From NCBI GenBank assembly GCA_020055645.1, contig CM034546.1, positions 81,468,001 to 81,532,000 on the forward strand: 64,000 nucleotides of DNA, given 5' to 3'. This document shows, piece after piece, positions 11,540 through 23,190 of the stretch (position 1 is the first letter of the stretch; each line of letters opens with the position of its first letter). The translations under genes were made by a program, and so were the position numbers. Source of the DNA: Tomocerus qinae (Eukaryota > Arthropoda > Collembola > Entomobryomorpha > Tomoceridae). The notes beneath the pieces are model-generated. The model ran no database searches. It had not been told where the DNA came from and saw only the letters and a program-made list of their open reading frames with translations.

Positions 11540-12660
11540 CATTATAACCGTTTATAATTCATTATAACCGTTTATATTTCATTATAACCGTTTATAATTC
11601 ATTATAACCGTTTATATTTCATTATAACCGTTTATAATTCATTATAACCGTTTATAATTCAATATAACCGTTTATAATTCAATATAACCGTTTATAATTC
11701 AATATAACCGTTTATAATTCATTATAACCGTTTATAATTCATTATAACCGTTTATAATTCATTATAACCGTTTATAATTCATTATAACCATTTATAATTC
11801 ATTATAACCGTTTATAATTCATTATAACCGTTTAAAATTCATCATAACCGTTTATAATTCATTATAACCGTTTATAATTCATTATAACCGTTTATAATTC
11901 ATTATAATCATTTATAATTCATTATAACCGTTTATAATTCATTATAATCATTTACAATTCATTATAACCGTTTATAATTCATTATAACCGTTTATAATTC
12001 ATTATAACCGTTTATAATTCATTATAACCGTTTATAATTCATTATAATCATTTACAATTCATTATAATCATTTACAATTCATTATAATCATTTACAATTC
12101 ATTATAATCATTGGCAATTCATTATAATCATTGGCAATTCATTATAATCATTGGCAATTCATTATAATCATTGGCAATTTATTATAATCATTTACAATTC
12201 ATTATAATCATTGGCAATTTATTATAATCATTTACAATTCATTATAATCATTTAAAATTCCTTATAATCATTTACAATTCATTATAATCATTTAAAATTC
12301 CTTATAATCATTTATAATTCATTATAATCATTTAAAATTCCTTATAATCATTTACAATTCATTATAATCATTTAAAATTCCTTATAATCATTTACAATCC
12401 ATTATAATCATTTATTATTCATTATAATCATTTAGTATTTATGATTTGTATAGTAATTAATTATGATTCACAATTATTTATGATATATTAATAGTGAGGT
12501 ATGTTTTATAATCATTTAAAATTAGGTGCTGAAACGAGAATGGTCTAGTCTCAGCGGGTGCTGTAATTTTCTCTGTCTCGTTTCAGCAGAGGGCTGAAAG
12601 GAGATTTGGTCTATTTCAGCAGGTGCTGGACCTGAACACAATCTCGTTTCAGCAGGTGCA
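11540..12660 (-). mobile_element. Family T element with 20-bp array of about 44 units
   Basis: Inverse copy of the element at 7840. Its head at 12520-12660 carries four CAGCAGGTGCTG-type motifs, read inversely, and the same spacer follows. The array at 11540-12430 has unit AACCGTTTATAATTCATTAT. It shows a sequence gradient: left units carry AACCG, right units AATCATTTACAATT or AATCATTGGCAATT, so variants spread locally. The array edge at 11540 cuts abruptly into LINE-A coding sequence, so one element broke the other. Confidence 0.75.
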
Positions 12661-13615
12661 TGAGAGACAATAGTTCCATTTTATTCCATTGGCTTTAACT
12701 TCTGCGCTTTTATGACAATCCTTATACACGTATCTATACTGTTAAGTTCGTAACGAATACAACCTTTTTTTGAGAACTCGGCACTCGATACGCAACAACA
12801 TGTGTGAGGAACACCGTCCTTCTCTGTGAGAAAGTCATATTCGATATCATCTTAGGCTGTTTCCATAGGGGTGTGCAAACAGATTAAATTGGTAAACTTA
12901 AAGGGAGATTGCCAATTTGATAAGTTTTAGTACAATTTCAGTTACAATTTACAACAGTTTCAGTATCGAATGTTCTCTTCACAAAAATATTATACAAAGC
13001 TTTGCGAAGTTGTGAAACATCTGTTTGTCAGTTTCGTAGCAAAATAAATAACTACATCAATATAATAAATTAATAAAGCATAATGTTTACATCATTATTG
13101 TTCAACATCGTATTTTAGAATGATGTCTACATTGTAATGCATTGCCAAGGTAAAGCGAATAGGCATAAACAGATGATTCATGATATGACTCCGTCCGTTA
13201 GATATCTTGCTACAATTGCACAAGGTTATAAAATGTCCCCATTAGGGTAATCTATAAAATTTTCGGCATTGAGACAACCAATCTGATTGCATTTCAAAAA
13301 ATATCAGCCAATAAAAATGCATATCGAGTATCAAGCAAGTATCTAGAAGGTGGCCAGGGTGCCCGGGCTCCCCCTAAGTTTCCAGAAAAAGACGATGCTT
13401 TTGTAAAACAGGTTAAAAATCCAAAAAATTATGTCTTTGTTTTACCAATATATTTTGGTGCCCCCCTGTAATTTATGTATGGCATAATTTTATAGAAGAG
13501 CAAGGTACTTTCTTCATTCGCACAAGGCCCTTCGCATACTTCGAGCAGCCACTGTATAAATATATGAGTGCCAATAAAACCGTTCTGTAACCTTGTAACA
13601 TTCTTTTTTTTGCAG
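12661..13615. other. Non-coding stretch
   Basis: No reliable frame. The overlapping minus-strand frames at 13429-13745 show no family motif. The stretch ends in an excellent acceptor, TTCTTTTTTTTGCAG (13601-13615). Confidence 0.4.
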
Positions 13616-13636
13616 TTGACCTCAAAGAATACATAG
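13616..13636 (+). CDS. Candidate 21-nt micro-exon
   Basis: A strong acceptor (T-rich tract plus TGCAG) and a strong donor (ATAG followed by GTAAGATC) bracket exactly 21 nt. In phase 1-1 it would add the residues DLKEYI plus a split codon, compatible with the phase class of the ShKT-like and lectin exons on this strand. Splice motifs alone at this size are weak evidence, and the pair may be chance. Confidence 0.2.
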   Translation: MTSKNT

Positions 13637-13683
13637 GTAAGATCATTTTTGTCAATACAGAGACGAATACCCAACCTCGGGAT

Positions 13684-13760
13684 TCTAGGTCAATTTGGAA
13701 AAAGACATTTTGGCACAGTTTTTTTCTTTGGGGATAATTTGGCAAAATAGCTGTTTACAG
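13684..13760 (-). repeat. Dispersed repeat M, copy 1
   Basis: The minus strand ends in CCAAATTGACCTAGAAT and contains TTGCCAAATTATCC and GCCAAAATG. It resembles 39040-39165 and 56090-56212, which share the terminal word TTTTGCCAAATTGACCTAC. It is a short non-coding family; termini are only clear on the GACCTA side. Confidence 0.5.
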
Positions 13761-13869
13761 AATGGCAAATCGATGGGTATTGTTTGGCTAAACGTGTTCA
13801 GTGTGGTTAATTGCGAGGCAATGTGAGCATACACTTTGTGCCGTGGCCGTGTCCTAAATCAAACCAGAT

Positions 13870-14427
13870 ATGCTATCTGAACTTTTCAGTGCTTTTAGTG
13901 TTGAGGACATTATCATGAATTGTAAAAATAAATTGGAAAGTAACTGTCTACTATTTGCATCTGTGGAAGTCGTTTCTCATGAAGTTCATATTTTACAGTT
14001 TCAACATTTTGTTAGAATGGGGTACGGTATGAAAATAGGTTGCTGTGGGTAGTTATCATTAATAAACTTTCGTTCACCATTCTTTCTTATTTTTTTAATT
14101 TTATTATACAAATGTAGCTCCTATCGGGCTATTGTCCATGGAGCCATAAGTGTGAATGAGTTATTTACATTATAGTATAGTTAGTTTAGCTGGCCTTGTT
14201 AAGTTAACATGTTAACATGGACTTGACTCTATTACAAGTTTGTTGTTATTAACCTATATCTTAATCCTCATACCAGCCCAGGTCTACACAAGGGCTGGGG
14301 CGAGTTTCTAACGTAAGTATTTGAGTTATATTTGTATACTTATTTACCCTAATCGACAGTGTCTCTTTCTGTTTCTTTAATGAATTGCCTATCTCTCAAA
14401 TGTCTTTGCTCGTATTTAAGCACCGCT
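13870..14427. other. Non-coding stretch
   Basis: A 60-codon plus-strand frame at 13870-14052 shows no motif, signal peptide or repeat and is not called. Nothing else is recognisable. Confidence 0.4.
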
Positions 14428-16111
14428 TTATATGCGCACTTTTTTGTAATTTTTTAGTTTGGATTTAATGGGTATACAACATATGATTATTAAGCAACCT
14501 GTTGTTATTCCCAAAAGTGTAATAATAATATGTGAATGGTGTGATCTATCAACATTCTCTGTTTTGGCTTCTTCTCTGGTTTGGATTTGTACCCCTGTTT
14601 GATGTTTTTCGTTCTCGCGCTGCCTCATGTTGTTATAAGCATTTATGGCTTGAAACATGAGTTGGTTATTATCATACGTCGGAATTTTATTTATTTAAAA
14701 TCGCAAAAAATTTACACGAAAATTTACCAAAAAATGGCAAAAATTTTTCATAAAATTTTACCAAAAATGGCAAAAAATTTTTTATAAAAATTTACCAAAA
14801 ATGGCAAGAATTTGCTCTAAAGTCTTTTTTTTTGATTTCGGTAAAAATATTATCTATAATATAACATATTGAAAAATCAAAAGCCAGAAACTCTACCTAA
14901 ATAATCAAGTGATAAATAAGAATTATACATTAATTCTTCAATTTTATATTCCAAACTTACAATCTTAAAATCATACACATTTCAATAATATAAAAATTTA
15001 ATCCAAATTTACCTTCTTAAAGCATATATATTGCAATATTAAAATTTAATCCAAACTTGCCATCTTAAAATCATATAAATTATAATATTAGAATTTAACC
15101 CAAACTTAATATCGAATTTTAACTTTTTAAATTCCAGACCAATTTAAAATCGAATATTTATACCTTAAAATATCGTGCTTATTATCTTAAATCTTAAATT
15201 TAATTTTTAAAATTGAAATTAAATAAAGTCAACAAAACGGGCAAAATTACACCCATTGCAAAATCATGTGGATAAATAATAAGGGGAAACCATTGACATT
15301 TCAATATTTTTCATATTACATTTTTTTGTCGCCGTGGACTCAAAAATGTCTTGTGCATTCTAAAATATTATAACAATAATTGATATAATAGAATAAGTTC
15401 AATCAACAAGAAATAAAGACGAAAATTGTCAGTTTTACTTTCTGCATTTTGCAATTTTTCTTGTAATTCAACTCCAACTACAGCGACACTAAAATGTAAT
15501 CTTTGAAAGCCCCGCTTAACCTTGGATAGTCAGTGGATAGTAGTAGTAACCACTTGCTTATTGAAAAGATAATTTATGCAAATGCATTTATTTTATTGTA
15601 AGTTTCATTTTGAGAATTTTGGCAAAAAATTTTAAAAACCTATACAATATTCTGGAAATTGCCAAAATATTTTCTTAAGATTTTTTTATGCCGAAAATTT
15701 TATGTAAACTTTTTTTATAGAAAAAAATTTACTAAAACTTTAAATTTTTTTATAACCCAAAAGTGTAAAAAAGTTTACTAACAATTTTATATTTTTGAAA
15801 TCCTCAGTGCATGATTCGTGTAGATACGAAGTCTCAGAACTCTGTGAGAAGGCTGTAAAAATTTTACTTAAATAAAATTCCGACGTCTGGTTATTATATA
15901 TGTCGCTGTATCCTAGATTAAATTTGTTTGAAAAGTCAGTTCCCGAGCCGAAGGTTGATTTTATTGCTGAGACGAAATTTGATATAGCACTAGGATTAAG
16001 CAGTGTAGTGATGGCTCCTGTCATGGATGGTATTGGGATAAGAGCTGTCTGGCTCAAGTGGCATAGCAGGCTGATGACGAACAGGATTTTGGTATTGTGT
16101 CTGCTGTGCAT
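14428..16111 (-). pseudogene. Signal-peptide/transmembrane reading frame split by a hAT element
   Basis: On the minus strand the part upstream of the inserted element (16111 to about 15890) begins with Met and a hydrophobic N-terminus (ILFVISLLCHLSQTALI) that looks like a signal peptide. The part downstream (about 14672-14428) holds a charged segment, one hydrophobic membrane span (IIITLLGITTGCLIIICCI) and a short Lys-rich tail ending at a stop. The 1217-bp hAT copy and its 8-bp duplication sit between them. The layout suggests a small type I membrane protein. I cannot name the family; it may be a host gene or a glycoprotein remnant of a virus-like element. It is therefore described only by its parts and as interrupted. 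Confidence 0.5.
14673..15889 (+). mobile_element. hAT-type non-autonomous element, copy 2 (1217 bp)
   Basis: Same termini as the copy at 6306 (CATACGTCGGAATTTTA ... AATTCCGACGTCTG) and collinear interior with small indels. It is flanked by a perfect 8-bp duplication GTTATTAT (14665-14672 and 15890-15897), again matching nTnnnnAn. No transposase frame. It is inserted inside the reading frame described at 14428-16111. Confidence 0.92.
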
Positions 16112-16239
16112 GTTTTATGGCTAGTTTAGGCTGCAAGTATAATAAGACTGTTAGCGGTTGTTTTACTTTTATATACGTATATCTTATAACTTAATATCTT
16201 ATAACTTATAGCTTAACGTTAATAGTAATATTTGGTGTT

Positions 16240-18958
16240 GGATAAATTGGTAAGTGTGTTATGCTTACTTGACTCTTGCTTTCTTTGAAGTTTTTTACCG
16301 TCGAGGTTTATTAGTTTTGGTTTGTTCGTCTGGGTTATCCTGGATGTACTGTTCTGTACTTTGTCTGGGTGCGTTTATATTATTCTATTTCTTGCGTAAG
16401 TTCATCCAGAAATTTACCTTTTCTAAGTTCTTGGTTTATAGTGTTTGATGTGATAAGTATGTGATAATTTTATAGTTGTGTTGGAATGTTTTTGTCATTG
16501 GGCATTCGTATACCAGATGCATTAATGACTCTGGCTGGTGTGTATTGCAGAATGTGCATATTTCTTCTCTCAGGTCCAATGGGCTAATCTATAGTAGTTG
16601 TTATGCAGCCGTGCTTTAGCAATTATTCTTTTTGTGTTCAAGGAGATTTTTAGTTGTAGGTAGGTATTTCTTATTATTTCCTCATGTTTGCCTATAGATG
16701 TATGGTAGAATGCAATTATTTCTGAGTTGCGAAGATTTATGAAATCTTGTTTCCTTAATTTGTCCTTTATTGTGTTGATGGCTTAGTTTGTTTGTCTGCG
16801 TATGTATGTAGGGTTTTATGAGTCGAATAGATTCTGTAAGTCGAATTCTTGTAGTCCTTGTTTTAATTAGGGAACTCAGTTGAATTTGTGTGGTTGTTTG
16901 GTATTTATCTCCTTAAGCTTGTCGTAGCATATTTTAGGGTATCTATAATCAGGCATCCTGAGTATTTTGTACCAATATGTTAGTACGTGTTTCCGAATTC
17001 TAAAGGTGTTCTTCGGTTATCCGCATTCTAGCCTGACTAAATAACCTGCTGTTATCGAGTCTAGGCTCAGGAAGCGTTTGAAGAAGTGCGATTGATGCAA
17101 TTGTTGCTTCATAAAGTTTTTGTGCCGCGTATCTTTAGTACATTCCAAATACTGTTTATGGCGAAAGAAGCTTCAGCTTTCCGGTATAGTTCTGCTTTTT
17201 TGAATGTTAGGATTGGTTTAAAAATTATTCCTAGGTACGTTTATTCTTGGACTATTTCCAGTGGTTGTTCGTTATATGTAAATTTGGTGTTCTGTTTTAG
17301 ATTTCCCCCTTTGCGGAATATCATAACCTTGGTTTTGTCGTCATTGTAGTCGACTATTGTATCGTCGGCATAAAGTAGGATGTGTAATAGTTTATTCAGT
17401 TCTATCCTGATGCCGCCAACGTTTTTTTTCTAGGAAGTTTTCTATATATAGAGGCTAAATAGGAGGGGGCTCGTTACTGTCTAGTCTGATTGTAGTGTAT
17501 GCTTTACTGTAAATTGATTGTAGAATTCTAATGATGTTGCTACTGACTCCTAGCTGGAATAGTTTATCCTATAGTAGATGATGTTTTATTGATGGAAATG
17601 CTGGTTTAAAGTCAATAAATAAGGCATATACTTTACCGTTCTAAGGTCTTGTGCCTATGTGTATAACACTTTGTAGAGTGAAAATATGATCGGTGCAGCT
17701 TCTGTACTTTCTGAAGCCTGCTTTTGCTTCAGGTATAGTTTGGGTGTTATCGGCCCATGTGCTTCTATTATACTGGTGGATATTTTCATGGATGTGTTCG
17801 CTAGTGCTGCTTTTGGTCTGTAGTTTTTGGGGTAGGTCGGGTTACCTTTTTTGTACAACGTGTCATTTGACCTTTTTGGTAGTGCTTTGTTGTAGAACTC
17901 TATCCATTCTTATTCACTAACTTGCATTTCGGTTGGTGCTCTCTTTTTAAACATTTTCTATGCATGCCAGAAATCAGTCGGATTTCTGATATTGTTTAAG
18001 CAGGTCGATTCTCTTTTTTTACGTTTTGTTAAGTTGCTATATTCTCGTTTCGCCTGATCATATAGTACACGTTCGTCATCCTCCCAGTCTGCTGAGTTTT
18101 ATCGGCGTTGCATTTTTAGTTATATATATATTATTCATCTAATGAGTTCAGTGATAGTAGTTATATGTTCCTTTTGTATGTTAATGTTTATTTTATTTTC
18201 ATACTGTTGTTTTTTTTCTTCTTGCAATTTTTGCGGTGTTTGATAGTGGTGGTGGGGTTGGGAGTGTCTCCAAATTTTATGTGTCCCAGAAGGTACGGGG
18301 TTTTATGGAATGGTGTGAAGCTTAGTGAATGTATGTATTTAAGTGCTGCTTGATTGGCATATGCTAGGTCTATTCTCCTGGTATGTCTCCTATGGTTCTG
18401 CCATTCAGCAAAATAAGGTTTGCTTCTTCCATTTTTGGGTTAAGTGTGTTTGCTCTTGCATTTGTTAGATAATCTTTTGAGCTTCTGTCTTTGTTCATGT
18501 TGTGGGGAATAGTAATCATACCAGTGTTCAGTCAGTTGGTTAGTGCCTACTCTTGTGTTAAAGTCCCCTGTTATTATCAGTATTGCTTGTTGGTAGTCCA
18601 CTTGTATCCCTAGGATAATGTCATTTAGGTCTAATAGCACTTCGGTGTATGCTTGGTGTGGCTGTATGTATATCACTCCTATGATAAATTTTATGATTGC
18701 TGTTTCAATGAGAATGAATATCCAGTGCGGGTGATTTTCAATGCATGTAGTTTTTGTGTGTAATGTATTTGTGATGAGAAAGGCTAAGTCTCCGTTTGTT
18801 CTACCTTTGTAGGGGGTTTTTACGGCCGGTGAGTGAATGATGGTTCTATTCTCTATATTTTGTGGGATTTGGAAGTCTTTCGTGTGCCATGCTTCGACTA
18901 AGCATATTATCTGATTATTCTTCAACAGTTCTATTTCTGTTATCAAGGTCATATAATA
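16240..18958 (-). mobile_element. LINE-B 3' part: endonuclease, RT and zinc-knuckle remnants
   Basis: On the minus strand 18952-18440 encodes an exonuclease/endonuclease/phosphatase domain (ICLVEAWHTKDF, then TGDFNTRVG). 17858-17655 encodes RT block text (LYKKGNPT...KNYRP). A YADDTIV active site lies near 17370, and a C-terminal CCHC knuckle (CTFCNTHQPESLMHLVYEC) near 16500-16570. Many stops and frameshifts break it, so it is old. Its 5' part, with ORF1 and the endonuclease start, lies beyond the inserted LINE-C at 22386-23190. The clade is not resolved. Confidence 0.75.
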
Positions 18959-21900
18959 TCTCTATGTATGTATGTATGTATGGCATTTATTCTGAAAAGA
19001 GGCTGGCAACTTTACAGTTGAAGTAGACTCAATACAATTGATAAGACAGATTTTTAACTTAGCTTATTAATTATATAAATTATACTCTAAACACAATGTT
19101 ATTATTAAATCTTATTTTTCCCTGGTCATACAGCTCATTGATTAGACTAGTTATTCCGGGCACAGTTGAATATTCGTTTTTTTAAATTTTTTCCCCGTAT
19201 GGTTGTAAGAGAAATTTTTTTGCTTGTCTAGTTCTAGAGTTAGTAGAGTTCAAGTTTATGTCGGTAGAGTATGAGGGTAACATGTTCCTAAACCCTTCAG
19301 AATTTAACAAGTTTAACCCGAATCTCTGTAACAAGACGACTCTTCGTTGGTCAAGTCTTTCAACATTTAATTTCTCGCACCAAAAATTGTACTCCGATTC
19401 TGGAATTTTAATTCCTTGTATAATAGATAACGCTCGCTTTTGTACACACTCAAGGTCAATACAAAGTTTTGTTGTTAATGCCGGGCCCCATATGATGCAT
19501 GCGTATTCTAGGACTGGCCTAATGTAACATTTAAATGCTTGAATTAGCTCAATTTTATCAAAACCATAACGTTTTAAATTTTTTAGAATGAACATTTTAG
19601 ATGAGGCCTGTTCTATAATATTGCCCACATGTATGTCCCACTTAAGGTCTATAGTTATTGTTATTCCTAATAACTTTGGGTGATTTAACCTTACAATTTC
19701 TTCGCCTTCGATTTGAAACCTCCATTCTTTACTGGTGGCTTTATCTTTACCAAAGTCTATGACAAAGTATCCACATTTTTAGGGTTAAATTGCATTTTAC
19801 GTTCTTTCACCCATGCAGAGAGATCATCAAGCATTTCTTGGCCCTTAGGAGATTTTTGTACAACTTTCTCAACGACAACCGTATCATCAACAAATCCGGC
19901 TAAAGAGAAAAGTTCCCCTCCATATTTTTGTTCCATTTTTAGTAAAACCGGGTTAATTTGGGTCAAGAAGCAGAGACCTCCTGTCTTTGTTCCTTGTGGA
20001 CAACCACAACTACACTCTAGTGTATCAGAGAACTGATTTCCACACTTTATATTCTGTTTTATTCTGCTCAAAAAACTTTTGAGCCATAAAGTAGTGTGGA
20101 AATCAGCTTTACAGTCATTATATACATAGTTTATTAGTAGTGGGTGGCCCAAAAACTCGAAGGCCTTGGTGATATCTAATACGTATATAATAACAATAAT
20201 CCCAGATTTCTCTAAGGCTGAAAGTATGAAATCTAGTGTTTGTACTAAATAATGCGCAGTACTGCACCCTTTTTGCGACCCGAATTGATTAATACTTATG
20301 TAAGACCCTATTTGCACCTGGAGTTTTTCATACATTACAGTTTCATGCATGTGAGAAAATGGACTAGTAATGGAGATGGGTCGAAGGTCGTTTAGCGATT
20401 GTAACTTTGTTACTTTTGGTAAGGCCGTAATGCAGTTTTTAAAGCCAGCGTTCATTACGTGCGATATAACGTAACATAGTTCCATAGCAAACTCCTTAAT
20501 AAATACTATTGGTATCGTACTTGGGGGTACTGACTTGTTCGTTCTTAGTTTGTTAATGATTGTATAAACATCATATTCAGATAGTTCATAAGGTACATTT
20601 GAATCACTCTTCGGCGGAAGAATAAAATCGTCCGGTAGTCCTACATACGTAGTGGCATTTTTTGCGAATTGGCTATTTACAATGTTTAGTGTATCTGTTA
20701 ACCCCGGAGGATTATTTGGGTGTACAATCAGCGATATATTACTGAATAGTGAACTCGGGTCATTTTCTGTGTTACATACATTTCTAATTAGACTATGCCA
20801 AGATTTACAATACTTATTGATGAGATCAGCATTTTTCTTACGTACTAGGGATTTAGCTATTTCACGATTAATTAAATTACGGACAGATTTCCATTTAATA
20901 TTATTGTTTCTATATAATCTGTTTTTCTTAGCCAAAAGCTGTTTTATTCTAGGAGTAATCCAGGTTTTGTTTTTTGGGTCTACTAGCCTTTTTTTAATCG
21001 GGAAACTCTATTCATAATAAAATTGTAATTTATTGTTAAATAACATGGCTTTATCGTTAACATTTTCCAAGTCTAGTACTTCTTCCCATGTTCTTAAAAA
21101 ATCGCTAAACATCCTTTTTCCTATTTCAGTAATCGGTCTTGTCGTTTTAGTGGATTTGGTTTTCTCTGACTTATAAAACAGCTTTTCTTTACATAATATG
21201 GACAAGTGCTTTGATTTGCCTAGAGGTGTTAGTGTTTTCGGGTCATCGTAATACTGTGCTATATTCGTTAAAATTTTATCAAGGCTAGACATCGTGCCAT
21301 CGTTTTTATAAAAGGTTGGAAAGTTAACAATTTGAGGGAGCTTATTATTTCTACTTATATTTGTGGTTCTATAATCGTTAAAGTCTCCGGCTATGATAAT
21401 TCCTGTGTTAGGGTTTTGGAGTCGTATTACATCTATAGAACACTGCAGAAAATTATTTATTTCTGTAAATGATGCCTTATCACTTGTTACATTTATATTT
21501 TTACGCGGAGTTGGGTAATAAATCCCACATATTGCTATCCCTGCCACTCTATAAGGTAATTTGTTAGGTCTCACATACACCCAACTTACTTCAATATTTT
21601 CAGGAATTTTGATGGCACTTAAGGACTTACTGGGTAATTTGTCATGCACATATATAGATACCTGATCTATCAAGCCGACGATTTTCGTATTTTATATAGT
21701 TACTTACGTTTAAATTGGAATGCCTTTTTTCCCAAGTTTCAGTCACAATAGCTACATCGACATTATTTTTAATGAGTTGCAATTCGAAATCTTCTTTTTT
21801 GTTGCGTTTGAAAGGAATACAGTTGGAAAATCATAAATCTCATCTTTGACATTTGATTTCACTTGAATGTAACAGGGTAGTCTCGGTATTCGAAGTTTTC

Positions 21901-22385
21901 AAGTCCATTTAACTTCCCCGCTCTGGTACCTCTGTATTTGAGAAATCCTGTGGTTTTGAGAATTTCCAGTCCCTCCTTGTGCTCATGTCTCGTCATGCCC
22001 CTCAGCCTCCAGAGTTGCTCCCTCGAAAAATTAATTTTCATTAAGCCACGATTTGGTTTCCGAATTTATAAAGAGGCCTGTTGAATGTTATACTTGCCTT
22101 ATTTTAAAATCTGTTGTACGTGGTTGAGTGAAAACGTTAGGTGAAAAATCAAACCACCTTCCTTTATTTAATGCGCATATTAAATACACTTCACTCAACC
22201 ATATGGTTTCCAGTAGGCAGGTCCCCATCCTTCGGCAGTAAGTTGTCCTCTCGAATATGTCAATGACATTGTGATGTTATGTGTCAGCAATTCAGGAATC
22301 CGTTGTTGTCAAATTCCAGTCTAGAGGAACAAAAATATATTTGTGATTAGGTCAAAATAATTAAAAATAAGTTATATTATAAGAG
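18959..22385 (-). mobile_element. LINE-C, CR1/L2-like, inserted into LINE-B
   Basis: The minus strand carries in order a leader (about 22385-22050), a basic RYRGTRAG-like N-terminal frame (22041-21859), an endonuclease (21673-21008: AGDFNDYRTT, then GKSKHLSIL where SDH is expected, so the motif is altered), RT (20935-19757: DITKAFEFL, CGCPQGTKTGG, FVDDTVVVE instead of the usual YADD) and a C-terminal domain (19628-19182: YIRPVLEYACIIWGP, VQKRALSII). The 3' tail is CATA repeats at 18959-18985. A few frameshifts and the changed catalytic residues indicate an inactive but fairly complete copy of about 3.4 kb. The RNA end abuts LINE-B endonuclease codons, and LINE-B resumes at 22386. Confidence 0.8.
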
Positions 22386-23190
22386 AGTTAAAATTATTTG
22401 ACGGCAGCGTTAAAATTAGCGCCTCAAGGATGATGCCTCTATACCATTTACATTCCAAAATAGAATTTCCTTAATATCTAGTAGTTTCTTATCTCTATGG
22501 TAAATGTGTGTTTTTATGTAATGATTATAAGTATTCTTCTAGATTATATCTGTTAGTTGAAGTAGGTGTGTAGGCTCCATGGGCTCGTTATCGCAGATAG
22601 ATTCAACCAGGCCGTCTCCGTTCACTCGGTAGAACTCTGTGTTTCCGTCTTTCGTTGCTGCAAGGGTTCCGTTCCGTATGGTGGTGACCACATGCTGCTA
22701 ATTTTCCACTGTTTAGCGTGTCTGCCAAGTATTTTGTCCTGCAGTTGTTGTTGCCTTGTCTTTCCGGTGTTTATGTATATATTTTTAAATTCCTCCTGAG
22801 TTCTGAGTTGCTTTGAAGCAGCCAGTAGCGTGAATTCGTCCTTTTTTTCAGAAATTTTAAAATGATTTTGATTGGTAGTTTGTCCTGTTTTCCGATTCCT
22901 TTAGCGTCCCGGAGGATTACATTTGTTATCCCTAGTTTTCCCATACGTTCTGTGATTTTCTTTTCAGGTTCACTGAATGGCTCATTGGACTGTTCTGGTA
23001 TGCCTGTGATACGAACTAAGTATGCTCGTTGGTCTCTTTTTATGTATTCACTTTCTTTTTCTAGAGTTTCCACTTTTTTTTCTAGGAAGGTAAGCGTATG
23101 GCTATTTTGCTGCATCATATAACACAGCTTATCGTCAATTTCCAGTTTCTTGAATGCTTCCGTAGTTATTTCTGTCATTTTTGAGTTTTT
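22386..23190 (-). mobile_element. LINE-B 5' part: ORF1 and start of ORF2
   Basis: The minus-strand frame 23178-22771 encodes an ORF1-type protein: a coiled-coil segment (FLEKKVETLEKESEYIK) then an RRM-like stretch (LVRITGIPEQSNEPF), as in L1-like RNA-binding ORF1 proteins. The frame continues in another phase to about 22560. ORF2 starts near 22490 with ILFWNVNGI, the classic first strand of AP-type endonucleases. LINE-C then interrupts it, and the endonuclease continues at 18952. Confidence 0.7.

Noticed and set aside
13429-13745. Overlapping minus-strand frames of 81 and 90 codons
   Set aside because: No motif, no splice context, and partly overlap repeat M.
17086-17349. Plus-strand frame of 87 codons, and similar plus frames at 17693, 19258 and 20652
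   Set aside because: Antisense shadows of the minus-strand LINE coding sequence.
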